Shown here piece after piece: positions 7,318 to 9,513 of a stretch of 9,513 bases of DNA. Position numbers and translations under genes: made by a program. This DNA is from Candidatus Saccharimonadota bacterium (GTDB lineage Bacteria > Patescibacteriota > Saccharimonadia > Saccharimonadales > Saccharimonadaceae), in NCBI GenBank assembly GCA_017421685.1, contig JAFOHW010000008.1:1-9513 (forward strand), written 5' to 3'. Each line of letters starts with the position of its first letter. Position 1 is the first letter of the stretch. The notes below the pieces were generated by a model. The model saw only the letters and a program-made list of their open reading frames with translations. It was not told the origin of the DNA and did not search any database.

Positions 7318-8070
7318 ATGGATAATAGAAAGATAAAAATTAATCCAGTTTCGGCGGTATTAATATTTTTTCAAGTTATTTTTATAATTTTAATGATAAT
7401 TTCGTTTAGAAATCTTTTTAATTCTTCGGAGCCGAAATTAGACATTGAAGTTAGTGGACTAAGGGATGAAATTGCTGGGTTATCTGAAGAAGGAAAAGAG
7501 GTAATTGAATATAATATATATCAGGCGGTTTCCTTGAATTCAGCTAGTGATAATGTTCAAAAAAGCGGGGTTTTTATCCGAGAAGGAAGTTTAATTAATG
7601 AATATTTTGAAAAAATTAATGTTCATTACGTGAATTTCATTGCAGATATTCCAGATATTCAGCAATCTTACAAAGTCGTTTATGAATGGTCGGATAATCC
7701 AGAAAATGAATTTATTTCTCCGGATTATTCGGCGGTTGCGATGTGTTTAGACGAGAGTCAGTTAATTTATGGAGATTTTGATTGTGTTAATGAGAAGAGT
7801 TATGTTAAGAATGCAATTGTTTCAGACATGATTAGAGGGAATGAATATATAATTCCGGGACATGAGAATATTGGAATTTCGTTTATTTCGTCGGTTAGGT
7901 ACGATGATTTTAAAATTCAGATAAATTATTTAGATTGTGGGTCGCAATGTGTTTGTCGGGAGGTTTCTGATACGGAGAAGCAAGAGGCGGTTGGTTTGTT
8001 TGTTGATTTTCTTTCGAAGTTAGGATTCATAAAAGAAGAAATTCCGTTTTATTTTTATAATTGTGAGTAG
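7318..8070 (+). CDS. Membrane-anchored cysteine-containing protein of unknown function
   Basis: I do not recognise this 250-residue protein. It has a short basic N-terminus (MDNRKIKINP), one membrane helix at about 11-33 and an extended domain that should face outside. A helical stretch rich in Glu and Ser (about 45-80) is followed by alternating strand-like segments. All six cysteines lie in the C-terminal 110 residues: Cys143, Cys156, Cys207, Cys211, Cys213 and Cys249. The last ~60 residues (FKIQINYLDCGSQCVC, then a helix ending FLSKLGF and a final strand) resemble the end of the PEGA protein encoded at 4719. The ATG follows the hydrolase stop without a gap, and GGGGA at 7305-7309 may serve as a weak ribosome binding site. 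It is the last gene of the operon. Context suggests an extracytoplasmic subunit of the secretion machine or a partner of the hydrolase; no function is shown. Confidence 0.8.
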   Translation: MDNRKIKINPVSAVLIFFQVIFIILMIISFRNLFNSSEPKLDIEVSGLRDEIAGLSEEGKEVIEYNIYQAVSLNSASDNVQKSGVFIREGSLINEYFEKINVHYVNFIADIPDIQQSYKVVYEWSDNPENEFISPDYSAVAMCLDESQLIYGDFDCVNEKSYVKNAIVSDMIRGNEYIIPGHENIGISFISSVRYDDFKIQINYLDCGSQCVCREVSDTEKQEAVGLFVDFLSKLGFIKEEIPFYFYNCE

Positions 8071-8091
8071 AATTAAAGGACTTTAAGTAGT

Positions 8092-8118
8092 TTAGCACTC
8101 TTGCGTTTTGAGTGCTAG
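8092..8118. promoter_or_regulatory. CIRCE operator (HrcA binding site)
   Basis: TTAGCACTC (8092-8100), a 9-nt spacer, then GAGTGCTAG (8110-8118) matches the CIRCE consensus TTAGCACTC-N9-GAGTGCTAA at 17 of 18 arm positions; only the last base differs. CIRCE is bound by the heat-shock repressor HrcA. It overlaps the -35 and most of the spacer of the dnaJ promoter, which fits repression by blocking RNA polymerase. No hrcA gene is in the window. Confidence 0.95.
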
Positions 8119-8129
8119 TAATATATAAT
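8101..8129 (+). promoter_or_regulatory. dnaJ promoter, embedded in CIRCE, likely leaderless
   Basis: A -35 TTGCGT (8101-8106, in the CIRCE spacer) and a perfect -10 TATAAT (8124-8129) are 17 bp apart. Initiation about 7 nt past the -10 is near 8136, leaving only about 3 nt before the ATG at 8139. There is no Shine-Dalgarno sequence. The preceding operon shows no convincing terminator in 8071-8100, so some read-through into dnaJ is possible. Confidence 0.85.
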
Positions 8130-8138
8130 AGGTTTATT

Positions 8139-9062
8139 ATGGCAAAACGAGATTATTATGAAGTTTTAGGCGTGTCGAAGAATGCATCTGATGATGAGAT
8201 TAAAAAAGCCTACCGTAAGTTAGCGGTAAAATATCATCCGGACAAAAATCCTGGAGACAAAGAGGCGGAAGCAAAGTTTAAGGAAGTTTCAGAAGCACAC
8301 GAAGTTTTAAGTGATAAACAAAAGAGAGCGCGATATGATCAGTTTGGACATGCTGGGGTTGGGGGAGCTTCTGGTGGATTCGGAGGGAATCCGTTTGGGG
8401 GAGGCAATCCGTTTGGTCAAGGTGGGAACTTTAACTTTAATGGGCAAACTTTTAACTTTGACTTTGGAGGTGGGGGATTTGAAGATATTATAGGAAGTTT
8501 GTTCGGATTCGGAAATATGGGGGGGAGACGTACGAGGAGAGGAGCGGATTATAGGACTACAGTGACGTTGAGTTTCGAAGAGGCGATTTTTGGGACGACG
8601 AAAAAAATTTCAGTGAACGGCGAAGAAATAAAAGTCAAGATTCCTGCGGGGATTGATGACGGGATGTCGATTAGGCTTCGAGGAAGGGGAGGTGAGGCTC
8701 CAGAGGGGGGGACCGAGAAAGGCGATTTATATGTTCAGGTTAAGGTAAAGTCGCATAGGCATTTAACTAGGGAGGGTGCGATTATCCTGTCGGAGGAAAA
8801 GATCAGTATGGTCGATGCTGCATTAGGTTGCGAGATTGATGTTGAGACGGTTGACGGAAAAATTACAATGAAAGTTCCGGCGGGTACGCAAAGTGGAACG
8901 CCGTTTAAACTGTCTGGTCACGGAGTTCCGTTTAGAGCAGATGGGGATAGGGGCCCACACATTGTAACCATTATTGTTGAGACGCCGAAAAATTTGAGCC
9001 GAAAACAGAAAGAATTATTAGAAGAATTCAGGAAAGCAAAGAAGCGAGGGATTTTTGGTTAG
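8139..9062 (+). CDS. dnaJ: DnaJ/CbpA-type co-chaperone without zinc finger
   Basis: J-domain co-chaperone that delivers unfolded clients to DnaK and stimulates its ATPase in the cytoplasm. The J domain is at about 4-70, with the HPD motif at 33-35 ([10 protein letters not shown]). A Gly/Phe/Asn-rich region follows (about 75-145), including two NPFG units and [12 protein letters not shown], then the two C-terminal client-binding beta domains ([19 protein letters not shown] and [19 protein letters not shown]). The 307 residues are shorter than classical DnaJ (about 375), because the four CxxCxGxG zinc repeats are absent, so it is class B (CbpA-like). The ATG at 8139 is chosen because the family starts [10 protein letters not shown] there. 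The upstream GTG at 8112 lies inside the CIRCE arm and before the -10 box, so it would not be transcribed from this promoter. HrcA-type heat-shock control is expected. dnaK and grpE are not adjacent. Confidence 0.95.
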   Translation: MAKRDYYEVLGVSKNASDDEIKKAYRKLAVKYHPDKNPGDKEAEAKFKEVSEAHEVLSDKQKRARYDQFGHAGVGGASGGFGGNPFGGGNPFGQGGNFNFNGQTFNFDFGGGGFEDIIGSLFGFGNMGGRRTRRGADYRTTVTLSFEEAIFGTTKKISVNGEEIKVKIPAGIDDGMSIRLRGRGGEAPEGGTEKGDLYVQVKVKSHRHLTREGAIILSEEKISMVDAALGCEIDVETVDGKITMKVPAGTQSGTPFKLSGHGVPFRADGDRGPHIVTIIVETPKNLSRKQKELLEEFRKAKKRGIFG

Positions 9063-9073
9063 AAAACTTTTGC

Positions 9074-9102
9074 TTTAAAAAATGATGATTTTGTGGTATA
9101 AT
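9074..9102 (+). promoter_or_regulatory. rny promoter, extended -10
   Basis: The -10 is a perfect TATAAT (9097-9102) with an extended TG at 9094-9095; TTTAAA (9074-9079), a weak -35, lies 17 bp upstream. Initiation near 9109 gives a leader of about 79 nt. Confidence 0.75.
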
Positions 9103-9143
9103 AGGGGGTGGAAACTTATTAAATTGAATTTATTTGTTAAAAC

Positions 9144-9166
9144 GTTGATATAAGGAAAATATCGAC
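9144..9166 (+). promoter_or_regulatory. Hairpin in the rny leader
   Basis: GTTGATAT (9144-9151) can pair with ATATCGAC (9159-9166) over 8 bp, one of them G-U, around a 7-nt purine loop AAGGAAA. It ends 9 nt before the ribosome binding region AGAAAGGG (9176-9183) of rny. No T-run follows it closely, so it is not a terminator. A role in translation or mRNA stability is possible but unproven. Confidence 0.45.
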
Positions 9167-9187
9167 AAAACAATTAGAAAGGGTAAT

Positions 9188-9513
9188 ATGGAAATAATAA
9201 TCCCGATTGTTGCCGTTGTTGTGGGCGCTGTTGCTGGGGTTGGCGGGGTTTTTGCTTACAATAAAAGGAATGAGAACGGTGGTAAGAATAAGGCTGAAGA
9301 CTTAGTTCGCAAAGCTAAACACGAAGCGAGCGAGATAGTTTTGAACGCAAAAAAAGAAGCTGCAAAAATAACCGAGAAGAGTCAAAGTGAAGAAAGTGAG
9401 CGAAGAAAAGAATGGAAGCGAACGGAAAATCGTTTAGCGGAACGAGAAGTCTCGCTTGACTCAAAATTAGATCAACTAGAGAAAAAGACGGAGAAATTAA
9501 GTAAGGAAGGACG
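9188..9513 (+). CDS. rny: Ribonuclease Y (3' end outside window)
   Basis: Membrane-anchored endoribonuclease that starts bulk mRNA decay in many bacteria lacking RNase E. The first 108 residues are visible. A single N-terminal helix at about 3-23 (IIIPIVAVVVGAVAGVGGVF) is followed by a charged, alanine-rich coiled coil from about 35 with the family's typical run: DLVRKAKHEASEIVLNAKKE, then ENRLAEREVSLDSKLDQLEK. The KH and HD catalytic domains lie past the window edge, so the HD motif cannot be seen; the usual length is about 510-520 residues. The ATG is preceded by AGAAAGGG with a 4-nt gap, so this gene, unlike its neighbours dnaJ and the prgI-like gene, has a leader and a Shine-Dalgarno-like site. 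Other coiled-coil membrane proteins could look similar, but the EAKKEA and RLAERE patterns favour RNase Y. Confidence 0.88.
   Translation, partial: MEIIIPIVAVVVGAVAGVGGVFAYNKRNENGGKNKAEDLVRKAKHEASEIVLNAKKEAAKITEKSQSEESERRKEWKRTENRLAEREVSLDSKLDQLEKKTEKLSKEG

Noticed and set aside
8091..8121. Inverted repeat read as a terminator of the secretion operon
   Set aside because: It matches the CIRCE consensus and has no T-run after it; it lies within the dnaJ promoter.
8112..8138. GTG at 8112 as dnaJ start
   Set aside because: It lies in the right CIRCE arm upstream of the -10 box; the J-domain N-terminus begins at the ATG at 8139.
8311..8493. Alternate-frame open frame inside dnaJ
   Set aside because: It is a by-product of the Gly-rich G/F coding sequence and has no independent start signals.
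9079..9092. AAAATGATGATTTT as a terminator of dnaJ
   Set aside because: A five-pair A/T-only stem with no further T-run is too weak, and it lies within the rny promoter.

Overview
The window looks like a piece of a Candidate Phyla Radiation (Patescibacteria) chromosome, most likely Saccharibacteria (TM7). The reasons are the ordered block PrgI-like / TraC-like / VirB4, very tight gene packing with overlapping or abutting genes, a CIRCE-controlled short DnaJ standing alone, a divergent acetate kinase, and moderate-to-low GC. The standard code fits, because TGA is used as a real stop at the end of virB4; this argues against the CPR lineages that read TGA as glycine. The phylum call is inference from gene content, not from a marker tree. 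All genes are on the + strand.

Layout. (1) Positions 1-1021 hold the 3' part of an acetate kinase gene, closed by a strong intrinsic terminator at 1039-1071. (2) A promoter directly abutting that terminator (-35 1070-1075, -10 1093-1098) drives a probable six-gene operon from 1107 to 8070. It encodes a two-helix PrgI-family protein with a long cytoplasmic tail, a TraC-like (VirB4 N-domain type) protein, the VirB4 ATPase, a membrane-anchored PEGA-domain protein, a secreted 669-residue wall hydrolase with three predicted catalytic modules (glucosaminidase, C39-like cysteine peptidase, CHAP), and a membrane-anchored cysteine-containing protein of unknown function. (3) At 8071-8138 lie a CIRCE operator and an overlapping promoter, followed by a zinc-finger-less DnaJ (8139-9062). 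(4) A third promoter and a leader of about 80 nt precede the 5' end of the ribonuclease Y gene, which is cut by the window edge. No gap exceeds 130 nt, and there are no RNA genes, mobile elements or CRISPR arrays.

How the genes may work together. The operon reads as the cytoplasmic motor and inner-membrane part of a type IV secretion or pilus-like machine, co-transcribed with exported parts that could open a peptidoglycan wall. Saccharibacteria are known as epibionts of Actinobacteria, so a machine of this kind acting at the host interface is an attractive hypothesis, but the sequence does not prove it. Two of the three promoters put the transcription start within 0-4 nt of the start codon, suggesting leaderless mRNAs for the secretion operon and for dnaJ.
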